Assembly (NCBI RefSeq): GCF_013408145.1
Contig: NZ_JACBZI010000001.1
Span: 1,595,501-1,659,500 of the forward strand
Direction of reading: 5' to 3'
Length of the DNA: 64,000 nt
DNA from: Nocardioides marinus
GTDB taxonomy: Bacteria; Actinomycetota; Actinomycetes; Propionibacteriales; Nocardioidaceae
Position numbers and translations under genes: made by a program. Under the pieces are notes generated by a model, which did not search any database, was not told the origin of the DNA, and saw only the letters and a list, made by a program, of their open reading frames with translations. Below, piece after piece: positions 1 through 7,828 of the stretch; positions within the stretch are counted from its first letter, which is position 1, and each line of letters opens with the position of its first letter.

Positions 1-2
1 CC

Positions 3-275
3 GTCGACGGCGAGCTGCGCACGCCCACGCTGGCCAGCGGCTGCCTGGCCGGCGTCACGCGGGCGCTGGTGCTGCAGTGGTGCGGCGGCCACGAGGTCGA
101 CGCTCCGCTCGCGCAGGTGGCGGCGCAGGCCGACGAGGTGTTCCTCGTGTCGACCACCCGCGACGTGCAGCCGGTCCTGCGGTGGGACGGACGCACCTGG
201 GCCGAGCCCGGACCGCTCACCCTTGCCGCAGCACGGGCGTGGGCGGAGCGGGAGCCCGAGGGGTTCTCCCTCTAG
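3..275 (+). CDS. Class IV aminotransferase, 3' end (aminodeoxychorismate lyase-like)
   Basis: This is the C-terminal 90 residues of a gene that begins before the window. The fragment has the PLP-fold class IV signature near its start (LASGCLAGVTR) and then a VFLVSTTRDVQPV segment, as in 4-amino-4-deoxychorismate lyase (PabC) and branched-chain aminotransferases. PabC releases pyruvate from aminodeoxychorismate to give p-aminobenzoate for folate. The short, degenerate C-terminus fits PabC better than IlvE, but the catalytic lysine lies outside the window, so the exact enzyme is not settled. Its stop codon overlaps the stop of the convergent SsgA-family gene by a few bases. Confidence 0.7.
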   Translation, partial: VDGELRTPTLASGCLAGVTRALVLQWCGGHEVDAPLAQVAAQADEVFLVSTTRDVQPVLRWDGRTWAEPGPLTLAAARAWAEREPEGFSL

Positions 276-733
276 GCAGGGCGCCCGCGAGGCGTCAGCA
301 GGTCGGCGACCAGGGCGTCGAGGTCCAGGTGCGCTGACTCGGTGCCCCACAGCACCAGGCAGAGGGAACGGGCCAGGAAGTCGTCGAGCTCGGGCATCGC
401 GAGCCGGAGCACCAGGCGCCCCGAGGGGGCCTGCAGCCGGATCACCACCGCGTCGTCGAGGTCCGGGGTCAGGGTCGGCCACACCATGACGTCGCCGTCA
501 CCGGCCGGGCCGCGCGCCCCGGTCACCAGCAGCTCGCGGGAGACCATCCAGGTCACGTCACCCTCGGAGGCGTGGAAGACCAGCGCCACGGCGTACGGGT
601 CCTCGGGGTCGTAGACCAGGGACGCCGGCAGCTCGCCGCCGCGCTCGCCGGCGGACTCCAGGCACGTCATCCGCACCTCGGAGACGAGGACCGTGAGCGG
701 CGCGCCGTGCATCGGCTCGGAGTGGTTCGGCAT
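272..733 (-). CDS. SsgA-family sporulation/cell division regulator
   Basis: This 153-residue protein fits the usual 130-150 residues of SsgA-like proteins, a family found only in Actinobacteria. Characteristic segments are the PLTVLVSEVRMTC strand near the N-terminus, YDPEDPYAVALVFH in the middle and a VTWMVSRELL stretch. In Streptomyces the family (SsgA, SsgB) helps place FtsZ and controls septation. Here, in a probably non-sporulating genus, a general division role is more likely, which is inference. The start at 733 has a good AGGAGG Shine-Dalgarno site about six bases upstream. It is transcribed away from the tRNA and converges on the aminotransferase gene with no room for a terminator. 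Confidence 0.85.
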   Translation of the reverse strand: MPNHSEPMHGAPLTVLVSEVRMTCLESAGERGGELPASLVYDPEDPYAVALVFHASEGDVTWMVSRELLVTGARGPAGDGDVMVWPTLTPDLDDAVVIRLQAPSGRLVLRLAMPELDDFLARSLCLVLWGTESAHLDLDALVADLLTPRGRPA

Positions 734-928
734 CAGTCCTCCTGGCTGGCCCGGAGGCGGCCGGGCGGCCGTCTCTGTGGGAGGGACGCTGTTCCCATCG
801 GCTCGTGACGCGGAAACCTTCAGGAGATTTCCGAGACGTTGCGGGAGGGGCCGTGCGCAGGCTCGCGCGGGGCCGTGGATGCCGATGCGGGGGAGCGCTG
901 CGCCATGCGCTACAGTCGGCCACCGCAC

Positions 929-1000
929 GGGCGATTGGCGCAGTGGTAGCGCGCTTCGTTCACACCGAAGAGGTCACTGGTTCGAACCCAGTATCGCCCA
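929..1000 (+). tRNA. tRNA-Val (anticodon CAC)
   Basis: The 72-nt cloverleaf folds completely. The acceptor stem is GGGCGAT (929-935) paired with ATCGCCC (993-999), with discriminator A at 1000. The D arm is GCGC/GCGC (938-952). The anticodon stem CTTCG/CGAAG encloses loop TTCACAC, with anticodon CAC at 961-963 reading GTG. The T arm is ACTGG-TTCGAAC-CCAGT. CCA is not encoded (the next bases are CCG), which is common in Actinobacteria. Two tandem copies of its 3' half follow. Confidence 0.95.
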
Positions 1001-1160
1001 CCGTTGCTTGATCTGAGGCGTGGTAGCGCGGCTCTGTCGTCGCACCGAAGAGGTCACTGGTTCGAACCCAGTATCGCCCACCGTTGCTTGATCTGAGGCG
1101 TGGTAGCGCGGCTCTGCCGTCGCACCGAAGAGGTCACTGGTTCGAACCCAGTATCGCCCA
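1001..1160 (+). repeat. Two tandem 80-bp tRNA-derived pseudo-tRNA repeats
   Basis: Units 1001-1080 and 1081-1160 differ at one base (T at 1037, C at 1117). Each ends with an exact copy of the tRNA-Val 3' half, from CACCGAAG in the anticodon arm through the T arm to ATCGCCCA. The 5' part is different: TGGTAGCGCG from the D arm is kept, but the acceptor 5' strand is not, so ATCGCCC has no partner, and the anticodon stem is lost. They look like non-functional tRNA remnants expanded in tandem. Duplicated tRNA 3' ends are typical of integrase attachment sites, but no integrase is present here. Confidence 0.85.
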
Positions 1161-1170
1161 CCGTGCGCAG

Positions 1171-1211
1171 AGGCCCTCTGGCAGCGAATCCGCTGATCAG
1201 GGGGCCTTTCG
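1171..1211 (+). terminator. Intrinsic terminator after the tRNA region
   Basis: AGGCCCTCTG (1171-1180) pairs with CAGGGGGCCT (1198-1207), allowing one G-U pair. An inner CAGCG/CGCTG stem caps it, and TTTC follows. This is a classical hairpin plus short T-run placed to end the tRNA-Val/pseudo-tRNA transcript. Confidence 0.7.
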
Positions 1212-1270
1212 CCTTGTTGCTAGTACGTCGGTCACGCGCCGCCGGCCCCGATCCGTGGCATGGTGGATCC

Positions 1271-1858
1271 ATGCGACTCCAGCGCACGGCGTACGCCGCG
1301 GTCGTCCCGTTCCTGTTGACGGCCCTGGTCGGATGCGGCTCGGACACCGCGGAGACCGCGGCCGACGACAGCAGCCCCACGCCGTCGGCGAGCACGAGCG
1401 CGGATCCCACGACCGACCCCTCTGCGGATGTCAGCGACGAGCCCAGCGCGGAGCCGTCGGTCGACCCGGACCCCGCGGTGGTCACCGGCATCGAGGGCAC
1501 CTTCGACGACGAGGCACTCACCGTGACCGTGGAGGTGCCCGAGCTGGTGGCCAGCGACCGGGTGCTGCTGATGTACCGCCAGCAGAAGCGTGACGTGCGG
1601 GTCGCCGTGGAGTCGATCCTGGTCGGCGACGAGCCGCGGCTCAACGGGGTGTGGACCGACTACAGCACCGAGATGAGCGGCAGGCTCAAGGACGTCGAGG
1701 CCACCTGGGACCTCGCCGCCGGGACGATCACGTTCACGCTGCGCGACCACCTCAACGGCACGCAGGCCACCGTCGCGGCGATCGGTCTCGGGCCCAAGGA
1801 CCGCTACCCGGTCGAGCCGCCCGCCGACGCGGTGAGCACGACGATCCAGCGCAGCTGA
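1271..1858 (+). CDS. Putative secreted lipoprotein, function unknown
   Basis: A 195-residue protein with a lipoprotein signal peptide: a short basic start, a hydrophobic stretch and the lipobox LVGC near residue 20. Mature Cys is followed by about 50 residues rich in Ser, Thr, Pro, Asp and Glu, a typical surface spacer. The remaining ~110 residues ([20 protein letters not shown] onwards) look like a small beta-rich domain; I do not recognise a family. The start was chosen because it places the signal peptide correctly. CATGGT ends six bases before the ATG, the leaderless pattern seen elsewhere in this window. It stands alone between the tRNA terminator and thrS. Confidence 0.75.
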   Translation: MRLQRTAYAAVVPFLLTALVGCGSDTAETAADDSSPTPSASTSADPTTDPSADVSDEPSAEPSVDPDPAVVTGIEGTFDDEALTVTVEVPELVASDRVLLMYRQQKRDVRVAVESILVGDEPRLNGVWTDYSTEMSGRLKDVEATWDLAAGTITFTLRDHLNGTQATVAAIGLGPKDRYPVEPPADAVSTTIQRS

Positions 1859-1920
1859 GCGCGCGCACGTCGAGCCATATCGAGTGGGGCACGGCCGGAG
1901 TCGGTCGATACCCTGCACGC

Positions 1921-1938
1921 ACGCCCGGGACCGGGCGT
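1921..1938 (+). other. Hairpin in the thrS leader
   Basis: ACGCCCGG-GA-CCGGGCGT forms a perfect 8-bp stem between a possible -10 (TACCCT, 1909-1914) and the ribosome binding site of thrS. There is no T-box motif and no T-run. It may affect leader stability or be incidental. Confidence 0.35.
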
Positions 1939-1964
1939 GGAACCCACCGAACAGGAGCACCGCT

Positions 1965-3971
1965 GTGTCCGAGCTGAGCATCGTCCGCGTCCACGCCGAG
2001 GAGCGTCAGGACCGGACGGTCACCACGGGCACCAAGGCGTGGGAGCTGTTCAAGGACGAGACCGACGTCGTCGCCGCCCGCGTGGTCTCGACGGGCTCGA
2101 CCGACCCGGCGCTGAAGGACCTCTCCTACGTGCTCGCCGACGGTGACGTCGTGGAGTCGGTGCCGATCGACTCCAAGGACGGTCACGACATCCTGCGCCA
2201 CTCCACCGCGCACGTGATGGCCCAGGCGGTGCAGCAGCTCTTCCCCGAGGCCAAGCTCGGCATCGGCCCGCCGGTCACCGACGGCTTCTACTACGACTTC
2301 GACGTCGAGAAGCCGTTCGTGCCCGAGGACCTCGCCAAGATCGAGACCGCGATGCGCAAGATCATCAAGGAGGGGCAGCGCTTCGAGCGCCGGGTCACCA
2401 CCGACGCCGACGCGATCAACGAGCTGCAGGACGAGCCCTACAAGATCGAGCTGATCGGCCTGAAGGGCTCGGGCAACGCCGAGAGCGCGGCCGAGGGCGC
2501 GAGCGCCGAGGTCGGCGCCGGCGAGCTGACCATCTACGACAACATCCGCCGCAACGGGGACGTCGCCTGGTCCGACCTGTGCCGCGGCCCGCACCTGCCG
2601 ACCACCAAGCGGATCCCCGCCTTCAAGCTGATGCGGTCCGCAGCGGCGTACTGGCGCGGGGACGAGAAGAACAAGATGCTCCAGCGCATCTACGGCACCG
2701 CCTGGGAGTCCAAGGAGGCGCTCGAGGAGCACCTGCACCGCATCGAGGAGGCCGAGCGCCGCGACCACCGCAAGCTCGGCCGCGACCTCGACCTGTTCTC
2801 CTTCCCCGACGAGATCGGCTCCGGCCTCGCGGTCTTCCACCCCAAGGGCGGCGTGATCAAGCGCGTGATGGAGGACTACGTCCGCCAGCGCCACATCGAG
2901 GAGGGCTTCGAGTACGTCGGCACCCCGCACCTGACCAAGGACCAGCTCTTCTACACCTCCGGTCACCTGCCGTACTACGCCGACACCATGTTCCCGCCCA
3001 TGGAGTTCGAGGGCTCGAACTACATGGTCAAGCCGATGAACTGCCCCATGCACAACCTGATCTACCGCTCGCGCGGGCGCTCCTACCGCGAGCTGCCGCT
3101 GCGGCTCTTCGAGTTCGGCTCGGTCTACCGCTACGAGAAGTCCGGAGTGGTCCACGGCCTGACCCGCGTCCGCGGCCTGACCCAGGACGACTCGCACTCC
3201 TACGTCACCGCCGAGCAGGCGCCCGGCGAGATCAAGCACCTGCTCGATTTCGTGCTGGGGCTGCTGCGCGACTTCGGGATCGACGACTTCTACCTCGAGC
3301 TGTCCACCCGCGACGACTCCAAGCCCGACAAGTTCGTGGGCTCGGAGGAGGACTGGGCCGTGGCGACCAAGGTGCTCGAGGACGTCGCGATCGACTCCGG
3401 CCTCGAGCTGGTCCCCGACCCGGGCGGCGCGGCGTTCTACGGCCCGAAGATCTCCGTCCAGGCCAAGGACGCCATCGGCCGGACCTGGCAGATGTCGACC
3501 ATCCAGTACGACTTCAACCAGCCCGCCCGCTTCGAGCTCGAGTACAACGGCGCCGACGGGGCCAAGCACCAGCCGGTGATGATCCACTCGGCGAAGTTCG
3601 GCTCCCTGGAGCGGTTCTTCGGCGTCCTCGTCGAGCACTACGCCGGCGCCTTCCCCCCGTGGCTCGCGCCGGTCCAGGTCGAGGCGATCCCGATCGCCGA
3701 GCGGCACGTGGACTACCTCTACGACATCGCCAGGCGGATGAAGGTCCAGGGCCTGCGGGTCGAGGTCGACGACTCCGATGACCGGATGCAGAAGAAGATC
3801 CGCAACGCGCAGCTGCAGAAGGTGCCGTTCATGATGATCGCCGGCGACGACGACGTCGAGAAGGGCGCGGTCTCCTTCCGCTACCGCGACGGCCGCCAGG
3901 ACAACGGCGTGCCGATCGAGGAGGCCATCGCCCGGGTCGCGGCCGCGGTCGCCTCGCGCGAACAGGTCTGA
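1965..3971 (+). CDS. thrS: Threonine--tRNA ligase
   Basis: Cytoplasmic class II synthetase of 668 residues that charges tRNA-Thr. It has an N-terminal TGS domain, then the editing domain with HSTAH at residues 79-83. The catalytic core carries the zinc-binding MNCPMH segment (Cys360) and the motif 2 arginine loop in [13 protein letters not shown], and the C-terminal anticodon-binding domain ends the protein. The GTG start at 1965 is supported by AGGAG seven bases upstream and by the N-terminal alignment expected for actinobacterial ThrRS. Order thrS followed by HIT protein and PIP synthase is conserved in mycobacteria; here a lipoprotein and a redox unit lie between them. The next gene begins ten bases after the stop. 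Confidence 0.97.
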   Translation: MSELSIVRVHAEERQDRTVTTGTKAWELFKDETDVVAARVVSTGSTDPALKDLSYVLADGDVVESVPIDSKDGHDILRHSTAHVMAQAVQQLFPEAKLGIGPPVTDGFYYDFDVEKPFVPEDLAKIETAMRKIIKEGQRFERRVTTDADAINELQDEPYKIELIGLKGSGNAESAAEGASAEVGAGELTIYDNIRRNGDVAWSDLCRGPHLPTTKRIPAFKLMRSAAAYWRGDEKNKMLQRIYGTAWESKEALEEHLHRIEEAERRDHRKLGRDLDLFSFPDEIGSGLAVFHPKGGVIKRVMEDYVRQRHIEEGFEYVGTPHLTKDQLFYTSGHLPYYADTMFPPMEFEGSNYMVKPMNCPMHNLIYRSRGRSYRELPLRLFEFGSVYRYEKSGVVHGLTRVRGLTQDDSHSYVTAEQAPGEIKHLLDFVLGLLRDFGIDDFYLELSTRDDSKPDKFVGSEEDWAVATKVLEDVAIDSGLELVPDPGGAAFYGPKISVQAKDAIGRTWQMSTIQYDFNQPARFELEYNGADGAKHQPVMIHSAKFGSLERFFGVLVEHYAGAFPPWLAPVQVEAIPIAERHVDYLYDIARRMKVQGLRVEVDDSDDRMQKKIRNAQLQKVPFMMIAGDDDVEKGAVSFRYRDGRQDNGVPIEEAIARVAAAVASREQV

Positions 3972-3975
3972 CCGG

Positions 3976-4010
3976 GGTCTCGTGGCTCGCTCCGCTCGCA
4001 CCTCGACCAG
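3976..4010 (+). repeat. Dispersed GGTCTCG...CTCGACCAG element, copy 1
   Basis: GGTCTCG (3976-3982), a GCTCGCTCCGCTCGC-type core and CTCGACCAG (4002-4010) match the units at 54334-54490 and 53089-53138. The last G of GGTCTCG is the first base of the GTG start codon of the following lipoprotein gene, so the element codes for that protein's first residues. Confidence 0.65.
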
Positions 4011-5001
4011 CGGGTGGGCGCTGACCCTCGCGCTGGTCCTGACCGGGTGCGGCGGAGGGTCCGCGCCGCAGCCGGAGGCCTCGGCCTCCGCGCGACCCGA
4101 CGGCGCTCCCGCACCGTTCCCGGCGATCGGCGAGGGCGCGCAGGAGGGCGAGGTCGGGGCCGAGGGCCTGAGCCTCGAGGACGTGGAGGCGATGCGCGAC
4201 CTGGCCGACGCCGCCGAGCAGCTGGCCGGCCAGCAGCCCACGATCGCCGCCCGCGACGGCTCGCCCGTGCTGGGCGGCGACATCTCCTGGCCGCAGTGCC
4301 CCAAGGGGCTCGGCATCCCGCAGCGACGCACGCTGGGGCTTCCGATGCCCACCCCGGACATGGAGTACGTCGTCGTCGGGCTCACCAACGGGCCGGGCTT
4401 CTACCCCAACCCGTGCCTGGCCGAGCAGGTCGCCTGGGTGCGCGAGCGCGGGCTGCTGCTCTCGGCCTACGCCGTCCTGAGCTACCCCGACGACCAGGCC
4501 CTCGAGCAGTTCGGCGACGACGGCCCCCACGACGGCGCGTCCGTCGTGGGCGCCCTGCGCAACGTCGGCTACCAGCAGGCGTTGTACAACATCCGCTCGA
4601 TGCGGGCGGTCGGCCTGGACACCCCGCTGGTGTGGCTGGACGTCGAGCCCGTCGCGCTCTTCGAGTGGTCCGGGGACCCGGTCGCGAACGCCGCGGTCGT
4701 CGAGGGTGCGCGGCGTGGCTACGAGGACGCCGGCTACCGGGTGGGCGTGTACTCGACGCCGTACCTGTGGGAGCAGATCGTGGGCGACCTGGCTCTCGGC
4801 GTGCCGGAGTGGCGGGCGGCGGGGGAGACCTCGCGTGCGGAGGCCCTCGAGCGCTGTGGCGCCGACTGGTCCATCCAGGGCGGCGAGCCGGTGCTGGGCC
4901 AGTGGCTCGAGGCCAGCCGCGACCACAACGTCACCTGCCCCGGGATCTCGCGGGACCTCGGACGGTGGTTCTCGGCCACGCGTAGGGCTACCGACGGGTA
5001 A
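3982..5001 (+). CDS. Secreted lipoprotein with glycoside hydrolase-like (GH25/DUF1906-type) domain
   Basis: A 339-residue lipoprotein. A short arginine-containing start and a hydrophobic stretch lead to lipobox LTGC near residue 23, then a Gly/Pro/Ala/Glu linker. The domain from about residue 95 has GGDISWPQCP, YVVVGLTNGPGFYPNPCLAEQVAW, VWLDVEP and GVYSTPYLW. These resemble TIM-barrel proteins of the GH25/DUF1906 kind, where an Asp near the start and the DVEP acidic pair line the pocket. Peptidoglycan or glycan cleavage is possible but unproven. No other in-frame start gives a signal peptide. The first ~10 residues are encoded by a dispersed repeat. It follows thrS closely and may be co-transcribed. 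Confidence 0.72.
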   Translation: MARSARTSTSGWALTLALVLTGCGGGSAPQPEASASARPDGAPAPFPAIGEGAQEGEVGAEGLSLEDVEAMRDLADAAEQLAGQQPTIAARDGSPVLGGDISWPQCPKGLGIPQRRTLGLPMPTPDMEYVVVGLTNGPGFYPNPCLAEQVAWVRERGLLLSAYAVLSYPDDQALEQFGDDGPHDGASVVGALRNVGYQQALYNIRSMRAVGLDTPLVWLDVEPVALFEWSGDPVANAAVVEGARRGYEDAGYRVGVYSTPYLWEQIVGDLALGVPEWRAAGETSRAEALERCGADWSIQGGEPVLGQWLEASRDHNVTCPGISRDLGRWFSATRRATDG

Positions 5002-5003
5002 CA

Positions 5004-5030
5004 GTAAATGCGACACGCTGTCGCGCTTAC
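5004..5030. promoter_or_regulatory. Operator 1, probable TetR-family site
   Basis: A 27-bp dyad: GTAA-N2-GCGACA-N3-TGTCGC-N2-TTAC, with all 20 paired positions perfect, centred at 5017. It lies just upstream of the predicted -35 of the oxygenase operon. A second dyad of the same design is centred exactly 30 bp downstream. The TetR gene of the same operon (7829-8545) is the likely partner, by position only. Confidence 0.7.
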
Positions 5031-5033
5031 CTA

Positions 5034-5060
5034 TTTACACCGACATCGTGTCGCACTAAC
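5034..5060. promoter_or_regulatory. Operator 2, overlapping the promoter
   Basis: A dyad TTA-N3-CGACA-N3-TGTCG-N3-TAA centred at 5047, sharing half-site sequence and spacing with operator 1. It covers the spacer of the predicted promoter, so a bound repressor should block RNA polymerase. Confidence 0.7.
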
Positions 5061-5062
5061 GT
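5034..5062 (+). promoter_or_regulatory. Promoter of the oxygenase-reductase-tetR operon
   Basis: TTTACA (5034-5039) and TAACGT (5057-5062) are separated by 17 bp, a good vegetative sigma factor spacing. Transcription would start near 5069, giving a leader of about 35 nt with GAGGTGA as ribosome binding site. Confidence 0.55.
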
Positions 5063-5103
5063 CGTCACATCGACGACGACGTCTTCCCACGAGGTGATGA
5101 GTG

Positions 5104-6093
5104 ATGACCGCGACGCAGATCCCCACCGGCACCGAGCCCAGCGCGCCGAGCTACGAGCAGCGCCTGCAGACCCTCTCCGAGGCCTCGGTGCACCAGCACT
5201 TCGACGCGTTCAAGGACATCGCCTGGGACCACCCCGACTACGCCATCGACCCGCACGACCGGCGGTGGATCCTCCCGACCGCCGACGTGCTGGGCCGCAC
5301 CGAGTGGTACCGCTCGCTGCCGCAGGACGAACAGGTCCGCATCGGGCTCTACCGCCAGGCCAACGTCACCAAGGTCGGCCTGCAGTTCGAGCAGATCCTC
5401 ATCGCGGGGCTGATGAACTACGCCTTCTCGTTGCCCAACAACAGCGCGGAGTTCCGCTACTCCACGCACGAGGCGACCGAGGAGTGCCACCACACCCAGA
5501 TGTTCCAGGAGTTCGTGAACCGCTCCGGCCAGGACGTGAAGGGCGGCACCCTGCTGTTCCGGATGCTCGCCCCGGTGCTGCCGCTCTTCGCCAAGTGGGT
5601 GCCCTTCGGCTTCTTCTACGGCGTGCTCGCCGGCGAGGAGCCGATCGACCACGTCCAGAAGTCGATCCTGCGCGCCGGTGACGACATGCACCCGCTGCTG
5701 CAGCGGATCATGCAGATCCACGTCGCCGAGGAGGCCCGCCACATCGGCTTCGCCCACCAGTACCTCGAGCACAAGGCCCCGCGCCTCAAGCGGGGCGAGC
5801 GATTCGTGCTGAGCCTGCTCGTCCCGGTGATCATGCGGTGGCTGTGCAACGAGATCCTCGTCCCCAGCAGGCGGGCCCAGCGCGACATGGGCATTCCCGC
5901 CGAGGTCATGAAGCAGGTCTACTGGGACGCTCCTGAGTCCAAGAAGTTCCTGCGCGACCTGTTCGGCGACGTGCGGATGCTCGCCGAGCGCACCGGCATG
6001 ATGAACCCGGCCTCGCGACGGGTCTGGCGGGCCATGGGCATCGACGGCCGCGCCTCGCGCTTCCGCAGCGAGCCCGCGTCCGCGGCCGCCTGA
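5104..6093 (+). CDS. AurF-like diiron oxygenase
   Basis: A 329-residue protein of the AurF (p-aminobenzoate N-oxygenase) family, with a ferritin-like helical bundle holding a non-haem diiron centre. Likely metal ligands are visible: Glu96 (LQFEQ), Glu126/127 with His129/130 (EECHH), Glu178/179 (AGEEP), and His206, Glu209/210 and His213 (HVAEEARH). AurF itself oxidises an aryl amine to a nitro group; the substrate here is unknown. ATG 5104 was chosen over GTG 5101 because GAGGTGA then sits six bases upstream. It is followed 15 bp later by a ferredoxin-ferredoxin reductase fusion that can supply electrons. The same pairing (Rv0885-FprB) is known in M. tuberculosis. Expression is probably repressed through the two upstream palindromes. 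Confidence 0.88.
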   Translation: MTATQIPTGTEPSAPSYEQRLQTLSEASVHQHFDAFKDIAWDHPDYAIDPHDRRWILPTADVLGRTEWYRSLPQDEQVRIGLYRQANVTKVGLQFEQILIAGLMNYAFSLPNNSAEFRYSTHEATEECHHTQMFQEFVNRSGQDVKGGTLLFRMLAPVLPLFAKWVPFGFFYGVLAGEEPIDHVQKSILRAGDDMHPLLQRIMQIHVAEEARHIGFAHQYLEHKAPRLKRGERFVLSLLVPVIMRWLCNEILVPSRRAQRDMGIPAEVMKQVYWDAPESKKFLRDLFGDVRMLAERTGMMNPASRRVWRAMGIDGRASRFRSEPASAAA

Positions 6094-6108
6094 GGCAGCG
6101 AGCGCCCC

Positions 6109-7794
6109 GTGCCGTACGTCGTCACCCAGTCGTGCTGCTCGGACGCCTCGTGCGTCCTGGCCTGCCCCGTCAACTGCATCCACCCCGCGCCCGGCGACCC
6201 CGACTTCGCCACTGCGGAGATGCTCTACATCGACCCCGACGGCTGCGTCGACTGCGGCGCGTGCGCGACCGCCTGCCCGGTGGACGCCATCAAGCCGCAC
6301 ACCCTGCTCACGCCGGCCGAGGAGCCGTTCCTCGCGCTGAACGCGGAGTACTTCGAGGTCTTCCCGCACGCGGACCGCGCCCCCGTCGCCGTCGTGCCGC
6401 CCCAGCGCCGGCTGCGTGACCCGCGCCCGGTGCGGGTGGCCGTGGTGGGCGCCGGGCCCGCCGGTCTGTACGCCGCCGACGAGCTGCTCAAGCACCCCGA
6501 GCTGCGCGTGGACGTGCTCGACCGGCTGCCCACCCCGCACGGGCTGGTCCGGGCCGGGGTGGCGCCGGACCACCAGCGCACCAAGCAGGCCGAGCGGCTC
6601 TTCCGGCAGATCGAGGAGCAGCCGGCTTTCGGGTACCTCCTGGGCGTGGAGGTCGGTCGCGACGTCTCCCGCGCCGAGCTCGACGAGCGCTACGACGCGG
6701 TGATCTGGACCGTGGGCGCCTCGGCCGACAAGCCGTTGCACGTCCCCGGTGAGGACCTGCCGGGCTCGCTGTCGGCGACCGAGGTCGTGGGCTGGTACAA
6801 CGGCCACCCCGACCACCAGGACCTCGCCGTGGACCTCGGTCACGAGCGGGTCGTGGTGGTGGGCAACGGCAACGTGGCCCTCGACGTCGCGCGGGTGCTC
6901 ACGCTCGACCCGGAGCGGCTCCGCGGTACCGACATCGCCGGGTTGCCGTGGGCGCAGCTGGCCCAGAGCCGGGTCCGCGAGGTCGTGGTGCTCGGGCGCA
7001 GGGGCCCCGCCCAGGCCGCCTTCACGCTGCCCGAGCTGGTCGGCCTCGTCGCGCTCGCCGAGCAGGGGGTGGTCGACGTGGTCGTCGAGACCGGGGGAGC
7101 CGACCTTCCGGCCGACACCCCGGTGGGTCGCCAGCTCGCCCGGCTGCGCAGCCTGCCCACCGACCCGTCGCGCCGTCGGATCGTGCTGCGCTTCCTCACC
7201 CAGCCCCTGGCCGTGCTCGGCGAGGAGCGCGTGACCGGGCTCGAGGTCGAACGCACCTCGCTGCAGCCGGGCCCCGACGGCACGCTGCGCGCGGTCGGCA
7301 CCGGTGGGACCGAGGTGCTCGAGTGCGGGCTGGTCCTGCGCGCGGTGGGCTACCACGGCCGCGAGGTCGCGGACCTGCCCTACGACCCCGCCACCGGCAC
7401 CGTCCCCAGCGACCGCGGCCGGGTCGAGCCCGGTACCTACGTCGCCGGCTGGGTCAAGCGCGGCCCCACCGGGTTCATCGGGACCAACAAGTCCTGCGCC
7501 CAGGAGACCGTCGCCAGGCTGCTCGACGACCTCGACGCAGGGCTGGTCGGACCTCCCGCACGTGACGCCGCCGACCTCGGCGCACTGCTGGCCAGCCGCG
7601 GCGTCACGGTGCTCGATCTCTCCGACTGGCGTGCCCTCGACGCCGAGGAGCGTCGTCGCGGCGCCGCCGGCGGTCGGGTGCGCGCCAAGATCGTGGACCG
7701 CGAGGAGATGCTCCGCGTGGCGGTCGAGGCACGTCGCGAGCGGGTGGCCCGTCCCCGGTACGCTTCCAGGCCGAAGGCGCGCAGCACGCGCTGA
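6109..7794 (+). CDS. fprB: Ferredoxin fused to ferredoxin--NADP+ reductase (FprB type)
   Basis: A 561-residue electron-transfer protein. Residues 1-65 form a bacterial 7Fe/4Fe-type ferredoxin with two cysteine groups (Cys9/10, 15, 19, 23 and Cys46, 49, 52, 56; CVDCGACATACP). From about residue 105 comes an adrenodoxin reductase-like flavoprotein: FAD loop VVGAGPAGLYAADE (residues 112-125), a NADP-binding VVVVGNGNVALDVARVL segment near residue 250, and a C-terminal GWVKRGPTGFIGTNK motif. It should pass electrons from NADPH through its own clusters to a partner oxygenase, most likely the diiron enzyme directly upstream. Length and domain order match mycobacterial FprB. The GTG start gives the ferredoxin its usual N-terminus; the ribosome binding site is weak. 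Confidence 0.92.
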   Translation: MPYVVTQSCCSDASCVLACPVNCIHPAPGDPDFATAEMLYIDPDGCVDCGACATACPVDAIKPHTLLTPAEEPFLALNAEYFEVFPHADRAPVAVVPPQRRLRDPRPVRVAVVGAGPAGLYAADELLKHPELRVDVLDRLPTPHGLVRAGVAPDHQRTKQAERLFRQIEEQPAFGYLLGVEVGRDVSRAELDERYDAVIWTVGASADKPLHVPGEDLPGSLSATEVVGWYNGHPDHQDLAVDLGHERVVVVGNGNVALDVARVLTLDPERLRGTDIAGLPWAQLAQSRVREVVVLGRRGPAQAAFTLPELVGLVALAEQGVVDVVVETGGADLPADTPVGRQLARLRSLPTDPSRRRIVLRFLTQPLAVLGEERVTGLEVERTSLQPGPDGTLRAVGTGGTEVLECGLVLRAVGYHGREVADLPYDPATGTVPSDRGRVEPGTYVAGWVKRGPTGFIGTNKSCAQETVARLLDDLDAGLVGPPARDAADLGALLASRGVTVLDLSDWRALDAEERRRGAAGGRVRAKIVDREEMLRVAVEARRERVARPRYASRPKARSTR

Positions 7795-7828
7795 CCCGAT
7801 CCGAGCCGTCGTCCGGGAGGAGCCAGGC

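Noticed and set aside
1001..1160. Two additional tRNA genes
   Set aside because: The 3' halves are perfect, but the 5' acceptor strand does not pair with ATCGCCC and the anticodon stem is lost. A functional cloverleaf cannot form.
929..1160. Integrative element inserted at the tRNA
   Set aside because: tRNA 3'-end duplications are present, but they are only 80 bp apart and no integrase, excisionase or phage gene lies nearby.
1859..1964. T-box riboswitch upstream of thrS
   Set aside because: The leader is short, has only one small hairpin and lacks the conserved T-box sequence.
5002..5100. Riboswitch before the oxygenase gene
   Set aside because: The palindromes lie at and upstream of the predicted promoter, not in the transcribed leader, so DNA operators explain them better.
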